This document shows positions 1 through 9,440 of a DNA stretch of 34,080 nt, in pieces. A program made the position numbers and the translations under genes. Position 1 is the stretch's first letter. Every line of letters begins with the position of its first letter. Source of the DNA: Ilumatobacteraceae bacterium (GTDB lineage Bacteria; Actinomycetota; Acidimicrobiia; Acidimicrobiales; Ilumatobacteraceae); contig JANRBC010000042.1 in NCBI GenBank assembly GCA_030727685.1, positions 1 to 34,080 of the forward strand, in the 5' to 3' direction. The notes under the pieces were generated by a model. It saw nothing but the letters and a program-made list of their open reading frames with translations. It searched no databases and was not told where the DNA came from.

Positions 1-26
1 CAAGTTTGCCTATACCGTAAAGGCTC

Positions 27-1391
27 ATGTCTAGGCGTCTTGAGATCGAATTAACAAGCACGCGCGAAGACGGAACATGGACATGGCGCGCAGCCGGAGC
101 AAAAGTTCCTAAAGGCGTCGTCGAGTCTTCACTTTTGCCAAAAGAGTCCAAGGTTGGCGATGTACTAAAGATCGAAGCCGACTTTGACATTGACGGCATA
201 ACCGTTTTGTCAGTCGTGCCACAACGCGACAAATCGCAGAAGGCAACCTTCCTTCAATTGATTGACGACAAACCTTTCACAGGTGTCACAGAAAAACTCG
301 CAAAGAAATCGAAGTCAGATCGCCCGCAGCGCGATAAGCGTGGTCCTCGCACCGATCGTCCCGCCCGAACAGACAACGCCGAGCGCAAACCACGTTCAGA
401 GCGACCTCCTCGCGAGCGCACACCGCGCTCGCCTGCTGACAAGTCGGCCGCACCCGTGGTTCAACTGGTTGTTCGTCCTGTGGCCAAACGTCTTAAGCCC
501 AACCGCAAACACCGCTCAGCCGTCTTGCAGTCGTTGCCAACTGAGCAACGAAGTGTTGCCGAGCGCGCACTTGCTGGTGGCATTCGTGCAGTACGTGAAG
601 CAATCAAAACTCAGAACACTCAACTCAAAGCCGAGGGCAAACCTGAAATCAAAGCAGACGGTTTAATCTCGATGGCTCAAGATATTTTGCCGAAACTGCG
701 TGTTGCAGAGTGGCTCGACAAAGCCGAGGCCGCCAAGAGCGACCTTGCTCTTCTCGACCTGCGCGATTTGCGTGCGGTGGTTGTTGGCGCAGACGACCCG
801 ATGGTTGTTCGCGACGAAACAACTCGAGAACTTGCAACAGAACTTAAACTCGCTCTGAAGCAACGTCAAGAAAGCGAAATGACTCAGTGGCTTGAAGACA
901 TCAAAGCTGCGCTTGGTGCAACACGAGTTCTCCGAGCAATCAAACTTTCGGGTGAGCCGCCAAAAGCAGGTGTGCTGTTTCCTGCAGACCTTGGCCAACA
1001 ACTCACAAAGGCCACTGCCGACTCGTTGTCAAACGAAGCAAGTTCAGACCGATGGATAGCAATCCTCGAAGCACTTGCCTTCTCACCAATTCGAACATCT
1101 GTTAAGCCACTCGGCGCACCACAAGCAACTACAGATGCTTTGCGTCAAACCATTAAGCGACTCGCACCACTTATTCCTCAGATTGCTGCACTATTTGCAA
1201 TCGAAGTTAAGCCAGGCGCCCAGACACCTCGCCCATTGCGTCCACCGCGCCCGAAGCGCGAGTTCAAGCGCAAGCCCAAAGCAGCAAAACCAGACATCGC
1301 CAAGCCAGATACCGCAATCAACGAACCTGCAGTAACTGAAGTCGCAACAACTGAAATTACCGCCGATTCAACTGCGAGCCAATCCGCCTAA
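27..1391 (+). CDS. Conserved hypothetical protein: N-terminal beta-rich segment, Arg/Pro-rich basic linker, helical C-terminal part
   Basis: 454-aa ORF, ATG at 27 with AAAGG upstream and an in-frame TAA just before it; low-complexity basic linker (RPQRDKRGPRTDRPARTD...RSERPPRERTPRS). Confidence 0.75.
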   Translation: MSRRLEIELTSTREDGTWTWRAAGAKVPKGVVESSLLPKESKVGDVLKIEADFDIDGITVLSVVPQRDKSQKATFLQLIDDKPFTGVTEKLAKKSKSDRPQRDKRGPRTDRPARTDNAERKPRSERPPRERTPRSPADKSAAPVVQLVVRPVAKRLKPNRKHRSAVLQSLPTEQRSVAERALAGGIRAVREAIKTQNTQLKAEGKPEIKADGLISMAQDILPKLRVAEWLDKAEAAKSDLALLDLRDLRAVVVGADDPMVVRDETTRELATELKLALKQRQESEMTQWLEDIKAALGATRVLRAIKLSGEPPKAGVLFPADLGQQLTKATADSLSNEASSDRWIAILEALAFSPIRTSVKPLGAPQATTDALRQTIKRLAPLIPQIAALFAIEVKPGAQTPRPLRPPRPKREFKRKPKAAKPDIAKPDTAINEPAVTEVATTEITADSTASQSA

Positions 1392-1408
1392 TCAATTAGC
1401 CTTGCTTC

Positions 1409-2194
1409 ATGGCAAACATCGTTGAATACGAAGTCAGAGGCAAAGTCGCAATCATCACCCTGAACCGACCCGAGGCGCGCAACGCCGTTAATGGCGATGT
1501 TGCCAGTGGTCTAGAAGCTGCAATCGACAAACTTGAAGCCGATTCAACCGTCTGGGTTGGTGTGTTGGCAGCAAACACTGCTGGTCAAGAGCGTCCAGTG
1601 TTTTGCGCCGGGGCTGACTTGAAGGCCATCAACTCTGGGCAAGCCGCGGGCTTAAATACCAAGCGCGGTGGCTTTGGCGGCTTCGTCTATCGCGATCGCA
1701 AAAAACCAGTCATCGCAGCCGTTGACGGTCTGGCAACTGCAGGCGGATGCGAACTAGTTCTCGCCTGCGACATGCTCGTGGCAACAACTCGTTCGGCTTT
1801 CGGTTTGGCTGAAGCAACAAGAAACTTAATTGCGGGCGCTGGTGGTCTATTTAGATTGCCTCGGGCAATCGGTCGAGCAGCAGCGATGGAGGCAATTCTC
1901 ACCGGCGAACCCTTTTCTGCTCAACGGGCTTATGAACTTGGCATGGTCAACAAGCTTGTTGAGCCAAATGCTGCTCTCGACGCGTCAATCGATCTCGCCC
2001 TACGAGTCTGCAAAGCTGCGCCGTTAGCAGTTTGGGCAAGCCGCAAGATCGTACTGGCATCTGCAACAGAGTCAGATCAAACTCTGATCGACATGACAAA
2101 CAAAGAATTCGGCGCAGTATTGGCATCTGAAGATACAAAAGAAGGCTTAACAGCCTTCATCGAAAAGCGTCCGCCAAACTGGCAAGGAAAATAG
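1409..2194 (+). CDS. Enoyl-CoA hydratase/isomerase (crotonase) family protein
   Basis: Crotonase fold motifs: ITLNRPEARNAV, FCAGADLKAI, AAVDGLATAGGCELVLACDMLVA, GEPFSAQRAYELGMVNKLV. Confidence 0.93.
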   Translation: MANIVEYEVRGKVAIITLNRPEARNAVNGDVASGLEAAIDKLEADSTVWVGVLAANTAGQERPVFCAGADLKAINSGQAAGLNTKRGGFGGFVYRDRKKPVIAAVDGLATAGGCELVLACDMLVATTRSAFGLAEATRNLIAGAGGLFRLPRAIGRAAAMEAILTGEPFSAQRAYELGMVNKLVEPNAALDASIDLALRVCKAAPLAVWASRKIVLASATESDQTLIDMTNKEFGAVLASEDTKEGLTAFIEKRPPNWQGK

Positions 2195-2206
2195 ATTTCT
2201 AGATTT

Positions 2207-2668
2207 CTAGTTTTTTAAATCAGTAGTCACGGTTATCAAACGCGCCACCAAACCAGAGCGCTCAAAGAGGTTTTTGGTTTCTCGATCGCCTGGCAACGCA
2301 AAACCGTCAAGAGCGACGAGTGACTCGGCTTTGGCCCACAAAATTGTTGCACTTACCAATGCATCGCCAATACCCATATTGCGAGCATCGCTAGTTACAA
2401 ATACTTGTTCAATAGTCGCAATCTTTCCTGCTTTCGCCTGGCCGAGTCTTGCAACCAAATAGCCCATCACCGTTTCATCTACGCCTGCGACAAACGTGTT
2501 AATTGAACTGTCGGCTATCACGCTTGCCCACTGATCGCCCACTAATTCGAAATCATCTCCATGCCGCACGCCGCCACGAAAGTGATCAAGACTCGCACGA
2601 GCCTCATTTTCGAGTGTTTTCAAAATTTCACAGTCGCTCTGAGATGCTCGGCGACTAAAAACTTGCAC
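2207..2668 (-). CDS. GNAT-family N-acetyltransferase
   Basis: 153 aa; VMGYLVARLG...ATIEQVFVTSDARNMGIGDALVSATILWAK matches the GNAT acetyl-CoA-binding region. Confidence 0.8.
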   Translation of the reverse strand: MQVFSRRASQSDCEILKTLENEARASLDHFRGGVRHGDDFELVGDQWASVIADSSINTFVAGVDETVMGYLVARLGQAKAGKIATIEQVFVTSDARNMGIGDALVSATILWAKAESLVALDGFALPGDRETKNLFERSGLVARLITVTTDLKN

Positions 2669-2676
2669 GTCAAAAA

Positions 2677-3183
2677 CTAGGCAGATTTAAACAAAGGACA
2701 AGCGTCGTCTTCAACTGGGCAACCAGGAGCATTTTGACGAACTAACAAAAAGCAATGCGTGCACTGCGTCTCGTCAGAACGACGCGGCTGCAGGCGTTCG
2801 ACGCCATCGGTTCGATCATCACCAACAACTTCTTCTTCCTCTGGTGCAGTCTCTTGTGGTGACGACAATTTCTCTTGCAATATCGACGACAGGTCGGCCT
2901 CAACGTCGTCTTCTGTGCGCAAGTCGTCTTCGTCGTCATCGTCATCTGCTGATTTAGGTTTCGCAACATCAGTAGGTACAAGCGTCGAACCTTCATCAGT
3001 AATTAACGGATCAACAACCAAAACATCGGGGTCCGATTCGAGATCGTCTTCGACTTCGACTTCGACTTCGATCAACTCTTCAGGGTCAATGTCGCCTTCA
3101 ACCTCGGCAAGATCGTCTGGTCCGATCTCGTCGGGGGTGACTTCATCAGCGCCTTCTATTTCGATTTCTTCTTCGTCAGCCAT
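2677..3183 (-). CDS. Acidic low-complexity protein with C-terminal Cys-containing segment (DUF4193-like)
   Basis: Likely ATG at 3183 (MADEEEIEIEG...); Asp/Glu-rich body; C-terminus RRSDETQCTHCFLLVRQNAPGC...C resembles the E-x-C-x-x-C-F-L tail of actinobacterial DUF4193 proteins. Confidence 0.65.
   Translation of the reverse strand: MADEEEIEIEGADEVTPDEIGPDDLAEVEGDIDPEELIEVEVEVEDDLESDPDVLVVDPLITDEGSTLVPTDVAKPKSADDDDDEDDLRTEDDVEADLSSILQEKLSSPQETAPEEEEVVGDDRTDGVERLQPRRSDETQCTHCFLLVRQNAPGCPVEDDACPLFKSA
3046..3071. repeat. Short hexanucleotide tandem repeat (TTCGAC-type) inside the acidic protein gene
   Basis: gtcttcgacttcgacttcgacttcga; encodes alternating acidic/Val residues (EVEVEVEVED) on the minus strand. 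Confidence 0.7.
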
Positions 3184-3285
3184 GTTGTCCGAGAACGTGA
3201 GTAGTAACGCGAGTAGCAAGATTCATTTGAAGCGCGCATAGTATCGGATATCTGAGGCCATAACTCCAAATTGGTGGGTGACCCA

Positions 3286-4881
3286 TTATTTTCGCCGAGC
3301 CTCTGCGCGCCGCTCAGAATCGAGGCGCTCTAACTCGGGTGCATCTTTAACCAGGTGTGTCATCGCCTCTGCTACCGCCTTGTGACCGGCCTGCTCGGCA
3401 ATCAGCCTGTGCATCTCGATTGCGACGCGACGATACGAAGGGTGACCCTGGGGCGACGAGCGCAACTCGAGCATATGAATAGCCTCACGAGCATTAAATT
3501 GCATGACATAGCGCAGTCGGTATGCCATTGAAACTGCATATGGTGCCTGACTCGGGTAGTCAGACAAAAGTGCGTCATAAAGCGCGCTCGAACGCTCCAT
3601 TGCCTCATCAAACTGATCGCCCATGCCAGCCTCCAAAATCAGCTCGGGTCGAACAAAACCATGGTGAGGTGTCAGTCGTTGCCATTCGATCGTCAAGAGC
3701 CTGTGGCGCTGCAAATCTCTAAACGCACCATAATCACCCAACACGTCGAATCGGTAGTCGATTCGCTCAAAGGCCCGACCCGGCTTATGTCGTCGGTTCT
3801 CACGATTACCTACATATGCCCGAATCAATGCAACACGCTGATCGTGGCTCAATTCTCGCACCTCGTTCAATAGTTGTGACTCAGGCAAATGTGAACTCGA
3901 ATAGCAAATTGCGGCAAGCAACTTATCTTCGCCGTCAGGATCAAAATCAGTGAGCACTACTTCTTGTGCGTCCTGTGGATCAAGAGCACCGAAGTATTCA
4001 TCGACAAGTTCGACAGTTTCTCCCTCACGCTCGGCTAAATATTCTGTCCACCGACCTCCACGATCGGCAATATCGACCCGACGCAAGAAACTTGGTACAA
4101 CTTTGCGCAATTCAGTAAGCATCATGTCTGCATATAGTCGTGCCTCTGGCAGATTGTGTCCGCGCATACGCAGCAACAGCGCTTCGTAGCCTTGACCAGT
4201 GCCGTAGATCCCGAGGTTCGAAAGCGAAGCTGCTGGCAATACTCCACGTACCGCATCAAGCCCCTTGGCGCGAGTGGCTTGTTTGAAAACAAAATCGGAA
4301 ACATTCGAATCGCGCTTAATTGTTTTACGAATATGTTCAGTTACTGACTCAACCATTTTTGAATACGAATCGAACATTCGATCCATGTCGCCGACATAAC
4401 GAGTGCCGAATGGACCATTCAAAATATCTGCATCTCGATAAAAGCGATAGCGACCACCAAGCCTCGCGTCATAGTTGATATAACGCGTACTTTGCTCGAG
4501 ATAGCTCATCAGTCGCCCACGCTCAAGAATTTTGGTCAGAAGATTTGACGCTTGTTCGCAGGCAAGGTGAACACCACCCAACTGAGCCACACTGTCGTCA
4601 CCGTATTCGACGAAGACTTTTTCGTAAAGATCTTCTGCTCGCTCGAGCCCGATCGTTGCATCAAGCGATTTGTCGCCACTCAGATCTAAGTCGTTGACAA
4701 ACTCATCTAGAAACAATCGTCTCAGGCTTTTTGCGCTACGGCTGTATCTTGCGAAGAGCGCACCTTTTACAACCTCGGGCAGATTTACAAGGGCGAAAAC
4801 TGGTCCGTCTAAATTTGTGAAATAGCGCCGAAGAATCTCATTTTCGTCTTCGCTGAAGATCTCGGGCACATATACCGTCAT
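3286..4881 (-). CDS. ThyX-like (FAD-dependent thymidylate synthase) protein with two ThyX-like domains
   Basis: 531 aa; first half ERGRLMSYLEQSTRYI ... RGVLPAASLSNLGIYGTGQGYEALLLRMRG; second half FRDLQRHRLLTIEWQRLTP ... YVMQFNAREAIHMLELRSSPQGHPSYRRV. Confidence 0.85.
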   Translation of the reverse strand: MTVYVPEIFSEDENEILRRYFTNLDGPVFALVNLPEVVKGALFARYSRSAKSLRRLFLDEFVNDLDLSGDKSLDATIGLERAEDLYEKVFVEYGDDSVAQLGGVHLACEQASNLLTKILERGRLMSYLEQSTRYINYDARLGGRYRFYRDADILNGPFGTRYVGDMDRMFDSYSKMVESVTEHIRKTIKRDSNVSDFVFKQATRAKGLDAVRGVLPAASLSNLGIYGTGQGYEALLLRMRGHNLPEARLYADMMLTELRKVVPSFLRRVDIADRGGRWTEYLAEREGETVELVDEYFGALDPQDAQEVVLTDFDPDGEDKLLAAICYSSSHLPESQLLNEVRELSHDQRVALIRAYVGNRENRRHKPGRAFERIDYRFDVLGDYGAFRDLQRHRLLTIEWQRLTPHHGFVRPELILEAGMGDQFDEAMERSSALYDALLSDYPSQAPYAVSMAYRLRYVMQFNAREAIHMLELRSSPQGHPSYRRVAIEMHRLIAEQAGHKAVAEAMTHLVKDAPELERLDSERRAEARRK

Positions 4882-4956
4882 GGCGCGCTATCTTACGAGT
4901 CCGCACGCCGTCAGTGCGGGATTACAAATTCACCTGAATTTAGGCTCTATTTCGGG

Positions 4957-6174
4957 TTAAATCACGCCCTCGGGCACTACCCCGTCACCAAAAGCTGCTT
5001 TAACCTCATCTTGCAATGCTTTAGATAGCCACATGTCGATCGCCGTCATCGCCATGATCTTGGCACCGTCAACAATTGCTCGAGTCGCTTCTTCGCCTTT
5101 GGTGTAATCGGCGAACGCGGCACTGTGAAGCGAAACGCCACTTGGCGCTACTTGCATCATCGGATGAATTGACGGCACCAGGTAACTGATGTTGCCCATA
5201 TCGGTCGACCCTCCGCCTGTTCCGGGCAAAAATTCACTCGTCATCTGACGACCAAATTGCTCAGCGTTGCGAATATAACTCTCAAGCAACGGCAAGTTGT
5301 CAACCAAATCTGCGAACGTGTTCTTCTTCCAATCAAAAGTAACGGTGCAACCTGCGGCCATTGCTCCACCTTCGAGACATCTTGCCACGCGCTCTTTTAA
5401 TGGTTGCAAAGTTTCGATCGTCGGTGATCGCACATACCAGTCCATCTCGGTTTCGCGAGGCACGATGTTTGGCTTTTCGCCCGAATTGGTGAAAATGCCA
5501 TGAATGCGTTCTGTCGGCAAAATATGCTGGCGCAACGCCGCAACATTCATATATCCAAGTACGGCAGCGTCCAATGCATTTTTACCCTTGTGCGGCGAAA
5601 CAGCAGCGTGGGCTGCGAGGCCGTGAAACTTCACGAACAAATTTTGAATCGCGATTGCATTCATTCTCGCAAGATCGGCATCAGCAGGATGAATCATCAT
5701 CGCCGCATCAATATTTCTAAATGCACCTTTTCGCGCCATCTCAATTTTGCCGCCGCCACCTTCTTCGGCTGGGGTGCCCATTAATGCAAGATTTCCCCCG
5801 CACTGTTCGGCAACTGCACTCAAAGCAAGACCTGCACCAAGACCAGCCGTGGCAATAATGTTGTGACCGCAAGCGTGACCAATACCTGGCAAGGCGTCGT
5901 ATTCGCACAACACTGCAACTGTCGGGCCCTCGCCGCCTTTAATTCGGACGTCGAAGGCGGTTTCTAATTCAAAAGCACCACGAGCTACTTTGACCTTCGA
6001 GTCGGCAATGTAATCGGTCAAAATTTGATGGGCAAAGTGCTCTTCGAAATTTGTCTCAGGTTTTTCGTGAAGTTGATGACTGATACTTACAAGGTCTTTA
6101 GTGCGGGCATCAATATCTCGACAAACGCTCTGCTTTAATTCAACTACTTGTTGACTAGTCATGTTTAGAGTCAT
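4957..6174 (-). CDS. M20-family metallopeptidase / amidohydrolase (AbgB-like)
   Basis: 405 aa; VAVLCEYDALPGIGHACGHNIIATAGLGAGLAL, MGTPAEEGGGGKIEMARKGAF, GGGSTDMGNISYLVPSIHPMM. Confidence 0.9.
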   Translation of the reverse strand: MTLNMTSQQVVELKQSVCRDIDARTKDLVSISHQLHEKPETNFEEHFAHQILTDYIADSKVKVARGAFELETAFDVRIKGGEGPTVAVLCEYDALPGIGHACGHNIIATAGLGAGLALSAVAEQCGGNLALMGTPAEEGGGGKIEMARKGAFRNIDAAMMIHPADADLARMNAIAIQNLFVKFHGLAAHAAVSPHKGKNALDAAVLGYMNVAALRQHILPTERIHGIFTNSGEKPNIVPRETEMDWYVRSPTIETLQPLKERVARCLEGGAMAAGCTVTFDWKKNTFADLVDNLPLLESYIRNAEQFGRQMTSEFLPGTGGGSTDMGNISYLVPSIHPMMQVAPSGVSLHSAAFADYTKGEEATRAIVDGAKIMAMTAIDMWLSKALQDEVKAAFGDGVVPEGVI

Positions 6175-6190
6175 AACGCAATGTTAATAC

Positions 6191-6820
6191 TCACCAATAT
6201 AAATTCACAGCGTCAGGCAATACCCTAAAAACACAGTGTCTGATGGCACCAACTCGAACTCCTTCAATCTTCATCGGTGTCGATTTTTCTTGCGAAAACA
6301 CATACTCGGACATTTGCGAATAGTGAATTTTTGGATGAGGCAAATGCGAACCCGACTTCATCAGTCTGAATGCGGTCAAACGCTGTCTAATGTTCATTGA
6401 ACTATCTAGTTCAATGACGTCGAATTTGCCGTCATTGGGGTGAGCCCGTGGAGCCCAATCTCGATTACCGACAAACGAAGAATTCAAAATGGCGATTGTC
6501 TTGCCAAAAAACAAGTTCTCGTGTACGAACGCACAGCCGATAAAACATCTTCGGGTGACTGCGTCTGAGTTGGCAAACGTGTAATTAGCTTCGATCACAT
6601 CAAACTTTGTGCAAAGCATTTGCCCATTACCCATTGACGCACCATTGATACCGAGTGTTCTTCTCAACCCAGATTTCACAATCGATAGTTTCAAAGATGA
6701 CTCAGAATTGAGCGTCTGATTTGTAATCACTTCACTTGCAGAAAAATCGTCAGATAGAACTTGAAGATCAGTAGGACGATCTTCAAAATGACCCCATTGT
6801 TGACCTTTGCGAATCGTCAT
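6191..6820 (-). CDS. Diacylglycerol/lipid-kinase-like protein, C-terminal domain only (no catalytic N-terminal domain)
   Basis: 209 aa; C-terminal half DGKFDVIELDSSMNIRQRLTAFRLMKSGSHLPHPKIHYSQ...MKIEGVRVGAIRHCVFRVLPDAVNLYW resembles the YegS/DAGK C-terminal beta-sandwich; ATGA overlap with the upstream helicase. Confidence 0.6.
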   Translation of the reverse strand: MTIRKGQQWGHFEDRPTDLQVLSDDFSASEVITNQTLNSESSLKLSIVKSGLRRTLGINGASMGNGQMLCTKFDVIEANYTFANSDAVTRRCFIGCAFVHENLFFGKTIAILNSSFVGNRDWAPRAHPNDGKFDVIELDSSMNIRQRLTAFRLMKSGSHLPHPKIHYSQMSEYVFSQEKSTPMKIEGVRVGAIRHCVFRVLPDAVNLYW

Positions 6821-9423
6821 TGGCTGCTAATCGAACTTCCGTGTGATGCAGATACAACTCCGCGCAATAGAGATGACGCCGCCTGTTCGGCACAAGTGAC
6901 AGTTTCTGACTTCGAAGCAATTAGCGAAATCTGTCGCAACAGATCAATCAACTGTTTCATTGTTCGTACGAAGTCTCCGGCAGTCAAATCGTCGTTCAGA
7001 ATATCAATCAAGTCACTGCCACTAGCCCAGTCGTACGTAATCTCCATCAATCCAGCATCGAGCGCTCGATGCGGTGTAATTCCGGCAATTTTTTCATCCT
7101 CGGTAATTTTGTCGCTCAGAAGTTTGATTGACTTCCATTGCGTCTGCAAACTTTTTGGTACGCGTGGCTTCGGCGGTTCTTCGGCACGACGAAACTCGTA
7201 AACAAAAACGCTTAAAAGTGAAGCCAATTCTGCAGGCGTAAGGCCGTCAAAAAGACCCTCACTCAAAGATTCAGCGATAACGAGATCTAACTCGTGAAAG
7301 ATTCGCGAGAGTGAGCGTCCCTGTTCGGTGAGCATCCAACTAGCCACATAACCACGACGCTCCATTAATCGAACGAGATCGTCAAACTTTGCGCTCACAG
7401 ACTGCACCGACTTGTCAATTCGACTCTCCATCAGTCGAATCTCGTTGTCGATTCGATCCGCAGAACTTGCCGCAATTAGTCGTCGCTTCAATTCTGGGTC
7501 ATCTGCAACAGGATGGTCGCGTCTGCTTGCCCCCGAGTTTTTTGTCAACCTTGCATTGGCTTTAGTTCGTTGAACTCTTAGTGCCACCTCTTTGACAAAT
7601 TTTGGGCTTGTTCGCGAGTATGTGTCTGGCAATTTGATGAAACCAATCTTTTCTGGTGGCGAATCAAAATCGCCTGCTTGAAGGTTCACTAGTGCTCGAT
7701 TGGCGGTAATCAGGGTCAACTTCGTGCCATTAGCCCGCTGTGCAGTTGCGACAATCGCAGCTTTCGAGTTTTGTCTTGGAAGATTTATCAGATCGCCGAG
7801 ATTCAATTGATTAATCGCAGTCTCAATCTCACGTGCATCAGGTCGTGAGTTCAGCGATCGTCGATATTCGTCAATGTCGCCAAACGAACTTCGGGCCTGC
7901 TCGCGCAGGCGGTCTCGCTCTTTGCTGCGTCTTGCAATTCGAGCCTGAATCTCGACGACATCGCGACCACTCTGAAACTGGGCGAACGAGAGATTCAAAA
8001 GATGATGCGCTTCTTGCCGAGAATGGGTTTGAATCAAATTTGCGGCCATGTTGTAGGTCGGTCTAAATGCCGAGACCAATCTGAAAGATCGGCTCAAGGC
8101 CAGTGCCGCGACCTGATCGAAGCCCACGAATTGATTCCACAGCACAAGGGCGTGACCGACTGTGTCGATACCGCGACGACCTGCGCGGCCTGTCAGCTGC
8201 GTGTATTCCGAAGCCTTGAGCGGCTGGTGGTGCTCACCTGTGAACTTTGTAATTTTTTCGACGACTACTGCTCGAGCGGGCATATTTAGGCCTACTGCCA
8301 ATGTCTCGGTTGCAAAGACCAGGCGCACCAGTCCTCTGATAAAGCACTCTTCAACAATTTCTTTAAAAGCCGGTACGAGACCTGCATGATGCGAGCCAAC
8401 ACCAAACTCAAGTTGGTTGGCAAACTTCGAAAAACTCAGCGCTGCCAAATCGTCATCACTGAACATTTCAACCCTGCTGTCGATAATCTCGGCGATCTCC
8501 GCACGTTGGTTGGCGTCGGTAAGCCGTATTCCACCGCGAATGCACGACTCTGCGGCCTCGTCACATTGGTTTCGACTGAATATGAAAACAATCGCGGGCA
8601 AGAGATCTTCTTGTTGCAAAAGGTCGACGATTTCGACTCGATTTGGCGTGAATAATCGTGACCGCTTTCTGGGCGCAGAGGCTCGATTCGATTGTCGGTT
8701 GCCACTTCGGAAGTTGCGCGTATCTGTCTGCGATGAGGTCGACTCAAGTTTCGAAACCTCTTGGTTGGGCGAACCATTGACAATTGTTTCAAAAATTTTG
8801 ATCTCATGTGTCGCGGCATCACCGACTACAAAATGGTTGATAAGTTCAACTGGCCTTTTTTCTTCAACTACTGGCACCGTCTTTCCGCGCACTGTGCTGA
8901 GCCACTCTGTAACCTCAGTCGCATTTGACACGGTTGCAGACAAACAAACCAGTTGCACAGTCGGGTCAAGATGAATAATCACCTCTTCCCAGACAGGTCC
9001 GCGATAGGCGTCTTGCAAAAAGTGAACTTCATCTAACACGACAACACTCAGCATTGCGAGTGCCTCGCTTCGGGCGTAAATCATGTTTCGCAGAACCTCA
9101 GTAGTCATAACCAAAATCGGAGCATTCGGGTTAATGCTGTTGTCGCCGGTAAGCAGCCCGACTTCACTCTTGCCATAATGCGCCACAAGATCGTTGAATT
9201 TTTGATTTGAGAGAGCCTTGATTGGTGCGGTATAAAAGGCCCGCTGACCTTGACGCCGCGCTGCCTCAATTGCGTACTCGGCAACAAGTGTCTTACCCGA
9301 CCCAGTTGGGGCCGCCACTAAAACAGAGTCACCCCGATCTAATGCATCAAGGGCTTCAATTTGAAATTCATCTATCGCAAAGTTGTAGCGAGCAATTAGT
9401 TCATCGCGTCTTGGACGAGGCAT
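6817..9423 (-). CDS. helY: DEAD/DEAH-box helicase, Ski2/Mtr4-like (HelY-like)
   Basis: 868 aa; VLVAAPTGSGKTLVAEYAI, APIKALSNQKF, VVLDEVHFLQD, LVCLSATVSNATEV, TETLAVGLNMPARAVV, YTQLTGRAGRRGID. Confidence 0.93.
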   Translation of the reverse strand: MPRPRRDELIARYNFAIDEFQIEALDALDRGDSVLVAAPTGSGKTLVAEYAIEAARRQGQRAFYTAPIKALSNQKFNDLVAHYGKSEVGLLTGDNSINPNAPILVMTTEVLRNMIYARSEALAMLSVVVLDEVHFLQDAYRGPVWEEVIIHLDPTVQLVCLSATVSNATEVTEWLSTVRGKTVPVVEEKRPVELINHFVVGDAATHEIKIFETIVNGSPNQEVSKLESTSSQTDTRNFRSGNRQSNRASAPRKRSRLFTPNRVEIVDLLQQEDLLPAIVFIFSRNQCDEAAESCIRGGIRLTDANQRAEIAEIIDSRVEMFSDDDLAALSFSKFANQLEFGVGSHHAGLVPAFKEIVEECFIRGLVRLVFATETLAVGLNMPARAVVVEKITKFTGEHHQPLKASEYTQLTGRAGRRGIDTVGHALVLWNQFVGFDQVAALALSRSFRLVSAFRPTYNMAANLIQTHSRQEAHHLLNLSFAQFQSGRDVVEIQARIARRSKERDRLREQARSSFGDIDEYRRSLNSRPDAREIETAINQLNLGDLINLPRQNSKAAIVATAQRANGTKLTLITANRALVNLQAGDFDSPPEKIGFIKLPDTYSRTSPKFVKEVALRVQRTKANARLTKNSGASRRDHPVADDPELKRRLIAASSADRIDNEIRLMESRIDKSVQSVSAKFDDLVRLMERRGYVASWMLTEQGRSLSRIFHELDLVIAESLSEGLFDGLTPAELASLLSVFVYEFRRAEEPPKPRVPKSLQTQWKSIKLLSDKITEDEKIAGITPHRALDAGLMEITYDWASGSDLIDILNDDLTAGDFVRTMKQLIDLLRQISLIASKSETVTCAEQAASSLLRGVVSASHGSSISSQ

Positions 9424-9440
9424 CGCGATTTGAGAGATAA

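Noticed and set aside
2759-3241. Ser/Thr-rich 160-aa plus-strand ORF
   Set aside because: Exact antisense shadow of the acidic DUF4193-like gene; low-complexity composition comes from the complementary GAA/GAC codons.
8417-8974. 185-aa plus-strand ORF inside the helicase gene
   Set aside because: Antisense to a well-supported helicase with intact motifs; no recognisable protein features.
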